Of a DNA stretch of 64,000 nt, positions 41,404-52,423 are shown piece after piece. The stretch comes from Procambarus clarkii (Eukaryota > Arthropoda > Malacostraca > Decapoda > Cambaridae). The position numbers were made by a program, and so were the translations under genes. The DNA is taken from contig NC_091198.1 in assembly GCF_040958095.1 (NCBI RefSeq), positions 34,252,689-34,316,688 of the forward strand, read 5' to 3'. The notes below the pieces were generated by a model. That model was not told the origin of the DNA. It worked only from the letters and a program-made list of their open reading frames with translations, and searched no databases. Every line of letters starts with the position of its first letter. Within the stretch, counting starts at the first letter, position 1.

Positions 41404-44400
41404 CACTTTCGCGCTTTCGAGTAGAGATAACTCGTCACTGGTTTTTCTTACGATTCCGCATAACTGCCTACTTTTCTCGTCAATCGAAAAAATATTTCTA
41501 TAAATTCCATTCTTTAACCGAAATGGATGGGGATACTCTCAGATTGTTCTCCATGAAATTCCCGTTCTCCCTCACCGAACACATGGCATCTCGGCCTACC
41601 CAGTCACGTGGTCGGCCCATTGTTTTGTTGACACGCCAAGTGCCCACACTGTGCTCCCCTCTCGCGGCAAACGTGACCCGTTTTACGCATTTATTTCCGT
41701 TCCGTTTCCGTTCTCGTGTACCTAAAACCCATTCAATACCTTCAACATGGATGCTGCACCAGGAACAAGCAGTGGAACGCAAAACAAAGGTAGGAAATCT
41801 AGGAAAGTAGAAGAGATCGCCAGGATTTTCGATCTGTATCGTGGGGTCAATCTCACTCCATCCAAGATTCCCGACGTTGTTGAAGCCTTTTCAGGGTCTT
41901 CTGATGATGATTTGGAGGCTGACGAACTGGAAAATGATGTTCTTTATGAGGTTTCCTCAAGTGATGAAGATATTTCGAGTGAGAGTGAGGATGAGAGTGA
42001 TGAAGAAGCCCCAGCCCCGCCACGCGGTGACCGCACGTGTCCGGTACCAAAGAGGGCTAGGCTGGGTGATGAGTGGAATCGTAGCAATACTCCTCCCATC
42101 GTTGATAACTTTACTGCAACCCCTGGCCTAACAGTTCCACTACCTGCTACTCCATTGCAGTTTTTACAATTATTTTTCACTAGAGCAGTGGTTGAATACT
42201 TAGAGTATGAAACAAATTTGCATGCCACACACGTCATACATCTCATGGCTGAGTCAGCAAGAAAAACGTGGAAACCAGTGTCGGTGAAAGAAATGGCCCG
42301 ATATTTGGCCCTGTGCATACTGATGGGCATAGTGAAGATGCCTACAATGAGGATGTACTGGCAGACGAATCAGATGTGGCATTGTCGATTCTTCAACTTG
42401 TTTATGTCGTCTGCTCGGTTCCAACACATTTCTAAGTTCTTCCACATGTTTACACATGTGGCACACTTAGACTACAACGTGGCGCCCCCAAGGATCTGCA
42501 ACAAGTTGTAAAGGGTAAAATGGCAACCGACACGACCGTATACATGCGTAAGGATAACACCTTTGTTATAGTTTGGAAGGACAAGCGCCCCGTCTCTGTC
42601 ATCACCAATATCCACAATGCCGACACTACTCAAGCACAGCGCAGGAAACGCGTTCGTAAAGGTGACGGGAGAACTGGAGTAGAAACTGTGAAAATGAACA
42701 AACCCAAGGCCATAGTGGATTACAATAAGTTCATGAAAGGTGTTGATCATTTTGATCAAATGGTCAAATATTATGAGTTTGCAAGAAAAACCCACAAATG
42801 GACCAAGAAGATCACTTTCTATTTTCTGCAAATGGCCATGCACAATGCATACGCATTGTATAACCACTACTCAACAGATACAAAAAAACTAACACTATTA
42901 GAGTTTCACGCAGTAGGAATAAAAGCCTTATTGGCGTGGAACAGCAAGGAATGGCCAACAACAACAAGTATACCACATGTTCCCGACATAGATGCCAGCG
43001 CAACTCCTCCTGCTGACGCGGCAGTTTCAACACCCGGGCCATCTGGTGCTAGGCGTCCTCTGTTCACCTCAACACCTCAAGCCCACTCATCAACCACAAA
43101 TTCTGAAATGGACATTGAGGACATAGAACCACTTGATGTTTCTGATTTCATAGAAGATTCTACTACAAGTTTGGTGGTTCCTGTAGAAGACAATATTCTT
43201 CCAGTGAATCCAAAAAATACAAGAATTATAGATTCAGAACAACGTCTCAACTACAAGTTGACGCATGAACTCGTGCACTTGGCTAAAAAAAAAAGATGCC
43301 GTGTTTGTTACAAGTCTGGCAAAAGGAGGGACGTGATATATGGATGTAAAACTTGTGATGTGGCACTGTGCGCTGCGCCTTGCTACACAAGGTACCACCG
43401 AAGAAAGATATTTTGGGTGGAGAAAAAATAACCACCGGCAACAGCTTCACTCCACCTAAGAAACATCAGATGAGCAACTTCAGGATCAGAAGCCTGAAGA
43501 TGGTGGAGTGAAGAAAAAATGCTCAACTGTTGATCTTCAATCAACATAGACAGGGTAAGTACACCTATTTGGAATTTTTTATCATCTATAAGAAGTTGTA
43601 TTATATACGTTTTGTAGAGAATTTATTTGTGAATTTTTTGGTACCAGAATGAATATTATATCACATAAACTTCTATGAGTAAAAAAAAAAAACACAAAGT
43701 ATGTTTGGGGGTGTGGAGGGTGTGGCTCTGGGTGTGGCGGTCGTGTGGCAGTGGGTTCCCTTTAGCCGTTGATATATCCAACACGTGGGAAATATTTGTA
43801 TGTGTTATGTATATGTCTGTGTAGGGAATTTTGCTGCGATCACTGTCATACAAATTATAAAATGTTTCAACAAGTATAAACATGAGAAACATCAAACGAA
43901 CGAAAACAATGCGTTCGTTTCTGCCGTGAACGCATACTGAGCGACGTGGTTCTATATTTGGCGCTTCTCTTACACATGCTTTGTACAAATGTTATACATT
44001 TCATCTTATAGAAAATTTTATTGCGAACACATTGGTATAAAAAAGAAATACGTACATAGAAAAGTAGGGTCAGGAAACGTATAAATGTATAAACTTTCCA
44101 AGCATGATTTCCCCCCTGTGTTTTCGCCAGTGCGCTCGCGGCTAACTACTCTCCACTTCCCACACTCTTGCGGGTGGGCAATTACCTATATTAAACATTC
44201 ATATGCATATGTCCGTGTAGAGAATTTTATTGCGATTCCAATGATACCAAAATTAGCGATGTAGGACAACTGTAGGCTTCGCAACCATTAAGAGAGTGGA
44301 AACATTTTGTTGCTGTTTGGCGCTCTCGGCGAGTGATCTGCATAGTTTTTTATTTGGTGTTGATACTCCTTATGCTTGGGCGGCATTTTATAGGTATGCT

Positions 44401-44574
44401 CTTATAGACAATTTCATTGTGAACACAGCGATACCAAATTTAAATACGTGCACCTTCAATTATTGTCAGGACAGTCAAAAGAGTGTACACTTTTTCGGTC
44501 TTACGCGTAGGGGCGCGAAGTGCCGAAAGCATCTAGGGTATTGATTTTTTTTGAGCGCCGAGAGCGCGAAAGTG
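41404..44574 (+). mobile_element. piggyBac-A, 3.2 kb, TTAA-flanked, inserted in LINE-B
   Basis: Between TTAA at 41400-41403 and 44575-44578, with ends CACTTTCGCGCTTTCG and (complement) CACTTTCGCGCTCTCG. Removing it and one TTAA restores the LINE-B sequence seen at 50920-50945, apart from point differences. It encodes a transposase on the plus strand (41747-43431) with an internal deletion. It also has an unusually long 3' subterminal region (43600-44574) carrying four degenerate repeats about 188 bp apart. The derivative at 14097-15167 is made of this element's two ends. Confidence 0.94.
41747..43431 (+). pseudogene. piggyBac-family transposase (DDE_Tnp_1_7), core deleted
   Basis: N-terminal half (41747-42511, 254 codons): acidic DDDLEADELENDVLYEVSSS region, then SARKTWKPVSVKEMARYLAL and CILMGIVKMPTMRMYW, the usual fold start. 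C-terminal half (42523-43431): VIWKDKRPVSVITNIHNAD, VDYNKFMKGVDHFDQMVKYY with the third acidic residue, and a Cys-rich C-terminus CRVCYKSGKRRDV..CKTCDVALC. The central segment bearing the first two catalytic Asp residues is missing at about 42490-42520, and a stop ends the first half. Intact family members are about 550-600 residues; this one cannot cut DNA. Confidence 0.9.
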
Positions 44575-44578
44575 TTAA

Positions 44579-46463
44579 TGTGGTCCTCAGGGCGACAGTT
44601 TTCTATCTACAACCACCCCTAGATCCCTTTCTTTGTCAGAATTCTTTAAAGATTTCTCACATAATTTATTGGTTGTGTGGGGTCTATGTTCTCCAATTCC
44701 ACATTAAATAACATAGCATTTATTCACATTAAATTCCATTTGCCAAGTATTGCTCCATATACTTATTTTGTCCGGGTCTTCTTGAAGGGCATGAAAATCA
44801 TCTTATCTTACCTATTATCTTAGCATCATCAGCAAACACATTCATGTAATTCTGTATTCCCACTGGCATATCGTTTATGTAGACAATGAACATTACCAGT
44901 GCAAAACTGAACCCTGTGGTACTCCACTCGTGACATTCCTCCAATCCGATACCTTGCCTCTGAATACAGCCCTCATTTTTCTGTCAGTTAGGAAATTTTT
45001 CATCCATGTTAGTAGCTTACCTGTCATCCCTCCAATATGTTCCAGTTTCCAGAACAACCTCTTATGGGGAACTCTGTCGAAAGCCTTTTTTAGGTCCAGA
45101 TAGATGCAGTCAACCCAACCATCTCTTTCCTGTAAAATCTCTGTGGCTCGATCATAAAAACTGAGTAAGTTCGTTACACAGGATCTTCCAGTTCGAAAAC
45201 CATACTGTCTGTCTGATATTACATCGTTTTCCTCCAGGTGTTCTACCCATTTAGTTTTAATTATTTTTTCCAATATTTTCACTATTACACTTGTCAATGA
45301 TACAGGTCTATAATTAAGGGGGTCTTCCCTGCTTCCACTTTTGTAGATTGGAACTATGTTAGCCTTTTTCCACACATCAGCTACAACTCCTGTACACAGG
45401 GATGCGTGAAAAATCAGTTGAAGTGGAATGCTGAGCTCAGTTGCACATTCTCTCAGAACCCATGGTGAAACTGCATCTGGACCAACTGCTTTGTTCTTAC
45501 TTAGCTCCTTGAGCATTTTTTCCACTTCGTCTCTAGACACCTCTATGTGCTCTATGTTATTCTCTGGAATTCTTATTGTGTCTGGTTCCCTACAGATTTC
45601 ATTTTGTACAAACACACTTTGGAACTTTTCGTTTAGTGTTTCACACATTTCCTTTTCATTTTCCATGAATCTATTTTCCATTTTCAACCTCTGAATATTA
45701 TCCTTTACCTGTAATTTGTTGTTTATGAATTTATAGAATAGACCTGGTTCTGTTTTACATTTGTCTGCAATCCCTTTTTCAAAATTTCTTTCTGCCTCTC
45801 TCCTCACTGCAGTGTAGTTGTTTCTCGCATCTTTGTATCGTTGGTATGTTTGGGGGTTTGGCCTCTTCCTGTATTGATTCCATTTTTGTGTCTTTTGGTC
45901 TCTGGCCCTCTCGCAATTTCTATTGAACCAATCCTGTTTCCTACTTCTGCATCTCTGTTTTGGTATAAATTTTTTTGTGCCTTTATCATATATTTCCCAA
46001 AACTTAACATACATCTCATTCACTTCCTTGCCTAGTAACAAGTCTGTCCAATTATACTCGCTAAAAAAATTTCTAAGGTTGCCATAATGTCCTTTCCTGA
46101 AGTCAGGTTTTCAACTGCTTCAACCTCCTTATTTTCTTCCAGATTATAACACATTGCATACTTTATTCCCAAAAAGACATGGTCACTTTTACCCAAGGGA
46201 GGAAGGTACTGAATGTCAAATCTCTCTTCCTCCTTCCTGGTAAATATCAAATCTAGCATGGAGGGAACGTCCCCTTTCCTCATCCTCGTAGCTTGCTTAA
46301 CATGTTGATACAAGAATGTTTCCAGGATGAGGTCTACAAATCTACAGGTCCAAAAATCTTCTGTTTTAGCTTCATATGCTTCCCAGTCTATGGATTTCAA
46401 GTTGAAGTCACCGACTATCAACAGTCGTGATCTATCATTATCCACTCTCGCTATAATCTCTCT
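44579..46463 (-). pseudogene. LINE-B endonuclease C-half and reverse transcriptase
   Basis: From 46463 downward: endonuclease motifs VGDFNLKSIDWEAYE, SMLDLIFTRKEEERF and LGKSDHVFLGIKY. The RT frame (46041-44893, 382 codons) follows with NYRPVSLTSVIVKILEKII, YGFRTGRSCVTNLLSFYDRA, palm motif A YLDLKKAFDRVPHKRL (Asp intact) and GVPQGSVL. After GVPQGSVL one base is missing relative to the plus-strand copy, and the FADDAKII motif continues in another frame. The reading stops at the TTAA of piggyBac-A. Confidence 0.9.
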
Positions 46464-46478
46464 CATTATTGTTATAAG
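46464..46478. repeat. Target-site duplication of LINE-A copy 3 (left)
   Basis: CATTATTGTTATAAG, identical to 54884-54898. It lies in the LINE-B endonuclease reading frame; before insertion the frame read GLITIMREII. Confidence 0.93.
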
Positions 46479-46559
46479 TAAGTAAGTAATTATCAAAAGA
46501 AGGCACCAAACCGGGAAGGCTATGTAGCACCATCAAAGACGCAAAATAATCAGAGGGCG

Positions 46560-49392
46560 CTAAATATCACCAAGGATGCCAATACGAGAACAAAAACGCA
46601 TAAGGCGAACGATATCAAAAGTATCCGAGTCACCAAGAATTCTATCGAGGGACAGGTGACCGCGAGGGGCGGTCGGAAAGCAAGACATACGCTCGTCCTG
46701 GAAGTCAGGACATTCAAGAAGGACATGCACAACCGTAAGAGGGACAATGCAACTAGGACAATAAGGAGCAGGGCGGCGCTCCATCAAGTGACCATGGGTT
46801 AAGCGAGTATAGCCAATACGCAACCTCGCCAGAGCTGTTTCCCACCGCCGGTTACGGTGGATGGAGGACTGCCACGAGGAAACACAACATTTAAGAGTAC
46901 GTAGCTTGTTACCAGTAACAGACAACCAAGAAGCCTGCCAACGGGTAAGGACTGAGGAATGGATAACCGGGTAAAAGTCGGAATACGGAATGCCCTTACG
47001 AGAGATGGGACAAGAGCGGACAGCTTCCTTGGCGGCAGCATTCGCACGCTCATTTAAAGACACACCAATATGGCTGGGAACCCAACAAAACTCAACCGAC
47101 TTAAATTTACTATGAACGAGAAACAGCCAATGCTGGATCTCGACAACCACTGGATGAACTGGATTAAAGGACCCGAGAGCCATGAGGGCACTACGAGAGT
47201 CAACAACAACTACAAAGGAAGACTGACAACGAGAAAGTAGGAGACGAAGAGCATAGAGAATAGCATAAAGTTCCGCTGTAAAGATGCTAGTCTCCGGAGG
47301 CAAGCGACACATATAAGTGCGATCAGGAAAAACAACAGAGTAGCCAACACAGTCCGCTGACTTAGACCCATCGGTGAAGACAGAAACGGAGTGGGAGTGA
47401 GAAGAAAAGTGCTCGAGGAAAAGGCGTTTTAGAACCGTAGGAGGGGTAAAAGCTTTAGTGATACGGGTCAAGGAAGTACAAAACCGCGGAAGAGGGACCC
47501 TCCACGGGGGCAAAGAAGGAACAACACGAGGAGAAACATCAGAAATACGAACGGAAAGAGAATCCTGCAGGCGAGATAACCGGACAGAAAGAGGGAGGTG
47601 GTGAAGAGGAACAGGAACCGCAGGAGGGGTAAAAGTTAAAGCACGACAGAGGCGAGAGGAAGGATGTTGCAAGGACCGCGCAAGATAGCGAAGACAGTAG
47701 CGATCACGGCGGTCCTGGAGAGACAGGAAGCCAGTGTCAACATATAAGCTATGGACGGGAGTCGAACGAAAGGCACCAGAACTGAGGCGCAACCCAGTAT
47801 GGTGCAAAGCATCAAGACGGCAAAGAGTAGAAGGAGAAGCAGACGAGTAAGCAGGGCAACCATAATCGAGCTTAGACAGGACGAGAGAGGAATGTAAAGC
47901 AAGGAGAGTGCGCCTATCTGGCCCCCAAGAAGTATGGGACAAGACCCGAAGGAGGGTAAGGGCCTTAGAGCACTCAACACGGAGGTAAGAGATATGGGGA
48001 GACCAAGACAAACGAGTGTCAAGAATAACCCCAAAAGCTTCGCGGAATCTTTGTATTCAAGGGGATGACCATAAAGTGACAAAGAGGGACGAAGAACAAC
48101 CCGTTTCCGCGTAAATGTCATGGCACAAGTCTTAGAAGTAGAGAACTTGAAGCCATGATCAGTGGCCCAAGACGACACGGCATCAATTGCAAGTTGAAGC
48201 CGGCGTTGAAGGAGAGGCGAATCATCACCCTGACAACAAAGGGTAAGATCATCGACATAGAGAGCGGAGAAGACACCAGAAGGAAGAGAGGAAAGAAGAC
48301 CATTGAAGGCAACCAGAAAAAGAGTAGTGCTCAGAACACTACCCTGGGGCACACCTTCGTATTGCTGAAAAGAGGGAGAGAGAGCGGTACCAAGGCGCAC
48401 CCGAAAGGAACGACGAGAGAGGAAGCTGCGGAGAAAGAGAGGGAGATGACCACGAAGGCCAAAAGAATGAAGTTGAGATAGGATATGATAACGCCAAGTG
48501 GTGTCGTAAGCCTTTTCCAGGTCAAAAAGGACGGCAACAACGGAGGTCTTCGCAGCAAAAGCAGTACGAATATAGGCCTCCAAGTTCACCAGGACATCTG
48601 TCGTGCTGCGGCACTTGCGGAAACCAAATTGAGAAGGGGAGAGGAGGTGATGGTGTTCCAGGAACCACATCAGACGAACGTTAACCATACGTTCAAAGAG
48701 TTTGCAGACACAACTTGTGAGAGCAATAGGGCGAAAGTCCTTAGGGGAAGTACCCAGAGACCCCGGTTTGCGAACAGGGAGGACAACGGCATCGAGCCAG
48801 TCCTCAGGGACTGACGACGACTCCCAGATCCGATTATACAGACTCAGTAAATACTGAGACGTGCTTGGAGAGAGATGGCGAAGCATCTCATAATGAATAC
48901 CATCGGAGCCCGCCGCCGTAGAACCGCAGAGGGCCAGGGCAGAACGAAGTTCAGAGAGAGAGAAGGGATCATTATAGGGAAGCTGAAGATGAGTGCAGAA
49001 ATCTAAAGGACGAGACTCAAGGACAGGTTTACGAAGAAGGAAAGATTGGGGAAGATGAAGACCAGAGCTAACAGAAGAAAAGTGGCAACCCAGTTCGGAA
49101 GCGACCTGCAACGGGTCCGCCACAAGAGTATCATGGAGGTGAAGGACCGGTGAAACATCGGGAATGAACTTACCCGCTATCTTGCGGATACGCTACCAGA
49201 TCTGGGCCAGAGGGATTTCGGACGTAATTGTTGGGACATAAGATGCCCAACATTCACGTTTAGCCGTACGGATGGCCCTACGGGCCACCGCACTCGCTTT
49301 CCGAAAGAAAAGAAAAGAATCGGTCGTCTGCCTACGGCGGTGCCTCTTCCAGGCTGCACGCTTACAGCGGACAGCCCGAGCACAGTCCGCAT
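46560..49392 (-). pseudogene. LINE-A ORF2, RT and RNase H part, copy 3
   Basis: RT frame 49123-47636 (495 codons): PLDFCTHLQLPYNDPFSL, FRPIALTSCVCKLFERMV, FGFRKCRSTTDVLVNLEAY, palm motif A LFDLEKAYDTTW, GVPQGSVLSTTLFLVAFN and YVDDLTLCCQ, so both catalytic Asp motifs are intact. Thumb and RNase H continue in an overlapping frame (48011-46560, 483 codons) after a shift near 48010: VFTDGSKSADCVGYSVVF, FTAELYAILYAL, VVDSRSALMAL, WVPSHIGVSLNERAN. The last Asp of the RNase H set reads Asn here (copy 2 has Asp). A Cys-rich CPSCIVPLTVVHVLLECPDF close at the end is the usual post-RNase H tail. Confidence 0.9.
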
Positions 49393-49398
49393 TCCACC

Positions 49399-51512
49399 AT
49401 TATGGTGACCCTAGAAATTTTTTCAGTGAGTATAATTGGACAGACTTGATGCTAGGCAAGGAAGTGAATGAGATGTATGGCAAGTTTTGTGAAATATATG
49501 ATAAAGGCACAACAAAATTTATACCAAAACAGAGATGCAGAACTAGGAAACAGGATTGGTTCAATAGAAATTGCGAGAGGGCTAGAGACCGAAAGACACA
49601 AAAATGGAATCAATACAGGAAGAGGCCGAACCCCCAAACATACCAGCGATACAAAGATGCGAGAAACAACTACACGGCAGTGAGGAGAGAGGCAGAAAGA
49701 AATTTTGAAAAAGGGATTGCGGACAAATGTAAAACAGAACCAGGTCTATTCTATAAATTCATAAACAACAAATTGCAGGTAAAGGATAATATTCAGAGGT
49801 TGAAAATGGGAAATAGATTCACGGAAGATGAAAAGGAAATGTGTGAAACACTAAACGAAAAGTTCCAAAGTGTGTTTGTACAAAATGAAATCTTTAGGGA
49901 ACCAGATACAATAAGAATTCCAGAGAACAACATAGAACACATAGAGGTGTCTAGAGACGAAGTGGAAAAAATGCTCAAGGAGCTCGGTAAGAACAAAGCA
50001 GCTGGCCCAGATGGCGTTTCACCATGGGTTCTGAGAGAATGTGCATCTGAGCTCAGCATTCCACTTCACCTGATCTTTCAGGCATCCCTGTGTACAGGAA
50101 TCGTAGCAGACGGGTGGAAACAGGCTAACATAGTTCCAATCTACAAAAGTGGCAGCAGGGAAGACCCCCTCAATTATAGACCTGTATCATTGACAAGTGT
50201 AATAGTGAAAGTATTGGAAAAACTAATCAAAACTAAATGGGTAGAACACCTAGAGAGAAATGATATAATATCAGACAGACAGTATGGTTTTCGATCTGGA
50301 AGATCCTGTGTATCGAATTTACTCAGTTTCTATGATCGAGCCACAGAGATATTACAGGAAAGAGATGGTTGGGTTGACTGCATCTATCTGTACCTAAAAA
50401 AGGCTTTCGACAGAGTTCCACATAAGAGGTTGTTCTGGAAACTGGAAAATATTGGAGGGGTGACAGGTAAGCTTCTATCATGGATGAAAAATTTTCTGAC
50501 TGATAGAAAAATGAGGGCAGTAATCAGAGGCAATGTATCAGAATGGAGAAATGTCACAAGTGGAGTACCACAGGGTTCAGTTCTTGCACCAGTGATGTTT
50601 ATTGTGTACATAAATGATCTACCAGTTGGTATACAGAATTATATGAACATGTTTGCTGATGATGCTAAGATAATAGGAAGGATAAGAAATTTAGATGACT
50701 GTCATGCCCTTCAAGAAGACCTGGACAAAATAAGTATATGGAGCACCACTTGGCAAATGGAATTTAATGTTAATAAATGTCATGTTATGGAATGTGGAAT
50801 AGGAGAACATAGACCCCACACAACCTATATATTATGTGAGAAATCTTTAAAGAATTCTGATGAAGAAAGAGATCTAGGAGTGGTTCTAGATAGAAAACTA
50901 ATAGAAAACTATCACCTGAGGACCACATAAAGAATATTGTGCAAGGAGCCTATGCTATGCTTTCTAACTTCAGAATTGCATTTAAATACATGGATGGCGA
51001 TATACTAAAGAAATTGTTCATGACTTTTGTTAGGCCAAAGCTAGAATATGCAGCTGTTGTGTGGTGCCCATATCTTAAGAAGCACATCAACAAACTGGAA
51101 AAGGTGCAAAGACATGCTACTAAGTGGCTCCCAGAACTGAAGGGCAAGAGCTACGAGGAGAGGTTAGAAGCATTAAATATGCCAAAACTAGAAGACAGAA
51201 GAAAAAGAGGTGATATGATCACTACATACAAAATAGTTACAGGAATTGATAAAATCGACAGGGAAGACTTCCTGAGACCTGGAATTTCAAGAACAAGAGG
51301 TCATAGATTTAAACTAGCTAAACACAGATGCCGAAGAAATATAAGAAAATTCACCTTCGCAAATAGAGTGGTAGACGGTTGGAACAAGTTAAGTGAGAAG
51401 GTGGTGGAGGCCAAGACCGTCAGTAGTTTCAAAGCGTTATATGACAAAGAGTGCTGGGAAGACGGGACACCACGAGCGTAGCTCTCATCCTGTAACTACA
51501 CTTAGGTAATTA
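49399..51512 (+). mobile_element. LINE-B fragment, plus strand, 5'-truncated, nested in LINE-A copy 3
   Basis: The flanks ATTCCACCA and ACCAGGGAACGCACTTCC are contiguous in LINE-A copy 2 (7728-7750), giving clean limits and a 3-4 bp duplication. It begins just after the endonuclease and ends at the LINE-B 3' terminus (CTTAGGTAATTA), as expected of incomplete reverse transcription. Very similar to the minus-strand LINE-B it lies within. Confidence 0.93.
49405..51481 (+). pseudogene. LINE-B reverse transcriptase, plus-strand copy
   Basis: Two frames: 49272-50930 (552 codons, the first 44 or so being antisense LINE-A) and 50939-51481 (180 codons). RT motifs: GPDGVSPWVLRECASELS, NYRPVSLTSVIVKVLEKLI, YGFRSGRSCVSNLLSFYDRA, GVPQGSVLAPVMFIVYINDL and FADDAKIIGRI. 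Palm motif A reads YLYLKKAFDRVPH where the minus-strand copy has YLDL; the catalytic Asp is replaced by Tyr. The C-terminal frame includes FVRPKLEYAAVVWCPYLKKH and FANRVVDGWNKLSEK. One frameshift lies near 50930. Confidence 0.92.
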
Positions 51513-52400
51513 CCAGGGAACGCACTTCCGTGGACCCCGAGAGGAAGAGCGAGGAATAGAGCGGAGGGCAGCGTTGAAGACAGTGTCATGAAAAAGGAGG
51601 AGAGCGCGAGAGAGAGGCAGAAGGGAGAGGTCAGAGAGAGCAGCACTGAGGGTAAATAGGGTCCAGTCTGCCTTAGCAAACTGCCACCTAGGGAAAGAGA
51701 GGGAAGGGCGAAAAGAGAAAAAGGAAACAAGGATGGGGAAATGATCACTTCCATGGAGGTCATCAAGAACCTGCCACGTGAAATCTAAGTAAAGAGAAGA
51801 AGAGCAGAGAGAAAGATCAAGACAAGAAAGGGTGCGAGTCCGAGAGTCCAAATGAGTGGGCTCACCAGAATTCAGAAGAGACAGGGAAGAAGATAGGAGA
51901 AACGGCTCAAGGAGGCGACCCCGGGTATTCGTCAGAACGTCACCCCAAAGAGAATGACGACAATTGAAGTCACCCAGCAGGAGCACAGGCTCCGGCAAGG
52001 AGTCTAGAAGGTGTTTCAAATCAGGAAGAGAGAGCGGGACACTCGGGGGGAGATAAATGGAACAAACTGTGTACCATTTCCCCACAAAGATACGAGCAGC
52101 AGAACAATGGAGATGCGAAGGAAAAAGTAAAGGAACAAAGGGAACATCTGCACGAATCAAGAGAGCAGAAGAATTAGAAGCCCCAGCAATGGCTGGGGGG
52201 GGGGGGAGAAAGGAATAGCCACGAAAACGACCAGGACGAGCACCAAGCATTGGCTCCTGGAGACAGACACAAAGGGGCGAAAACCGCGAAATCAGAAGTT
52301 GGAGTTCGAGGAAATTGGCGTAATAACCTCGAACGTTCCATTGAAGAATGGACAACGACGAGAAGAGAAAGGACAAAAACAGAAAACAAGGAAGAAACAA
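51513..52400 (-). pseudogene. LINE-A endonuclease, copy 3 (domain intact)
   Basis: APE-type endonuclease opening ORF2, open from 52400 to the LINE-B insertion point. Active-site motifs are all present: ILQWNVRGYYANFLELQLL (Asn), CLQEPMLGARPGR (Glu), LLGDFNCRHSLWGD, TLSCLDLSLCSSSLYLDF and HGSDHFPILVSF. This is the only copy in the window with the complete motif set. ORF2 is then cut by the nested LINE-B fragment, so the protein could not be finished. The G run at 52196-52206 borders the PPPP stretch. Confidence 0.9.
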
Positions 52401-52423
52401 AGGCGAAAGAGCAACAGAGCACG

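Noticed and set aside
41747-43431. Domesticated piggyBac host gene (PGBD-like)
   Set aside because: The frame is split by a stop and lacks the catalytic core, and the element keeps its TTAA duplications and inverted ends, so it is an ordinary decayed transposon.
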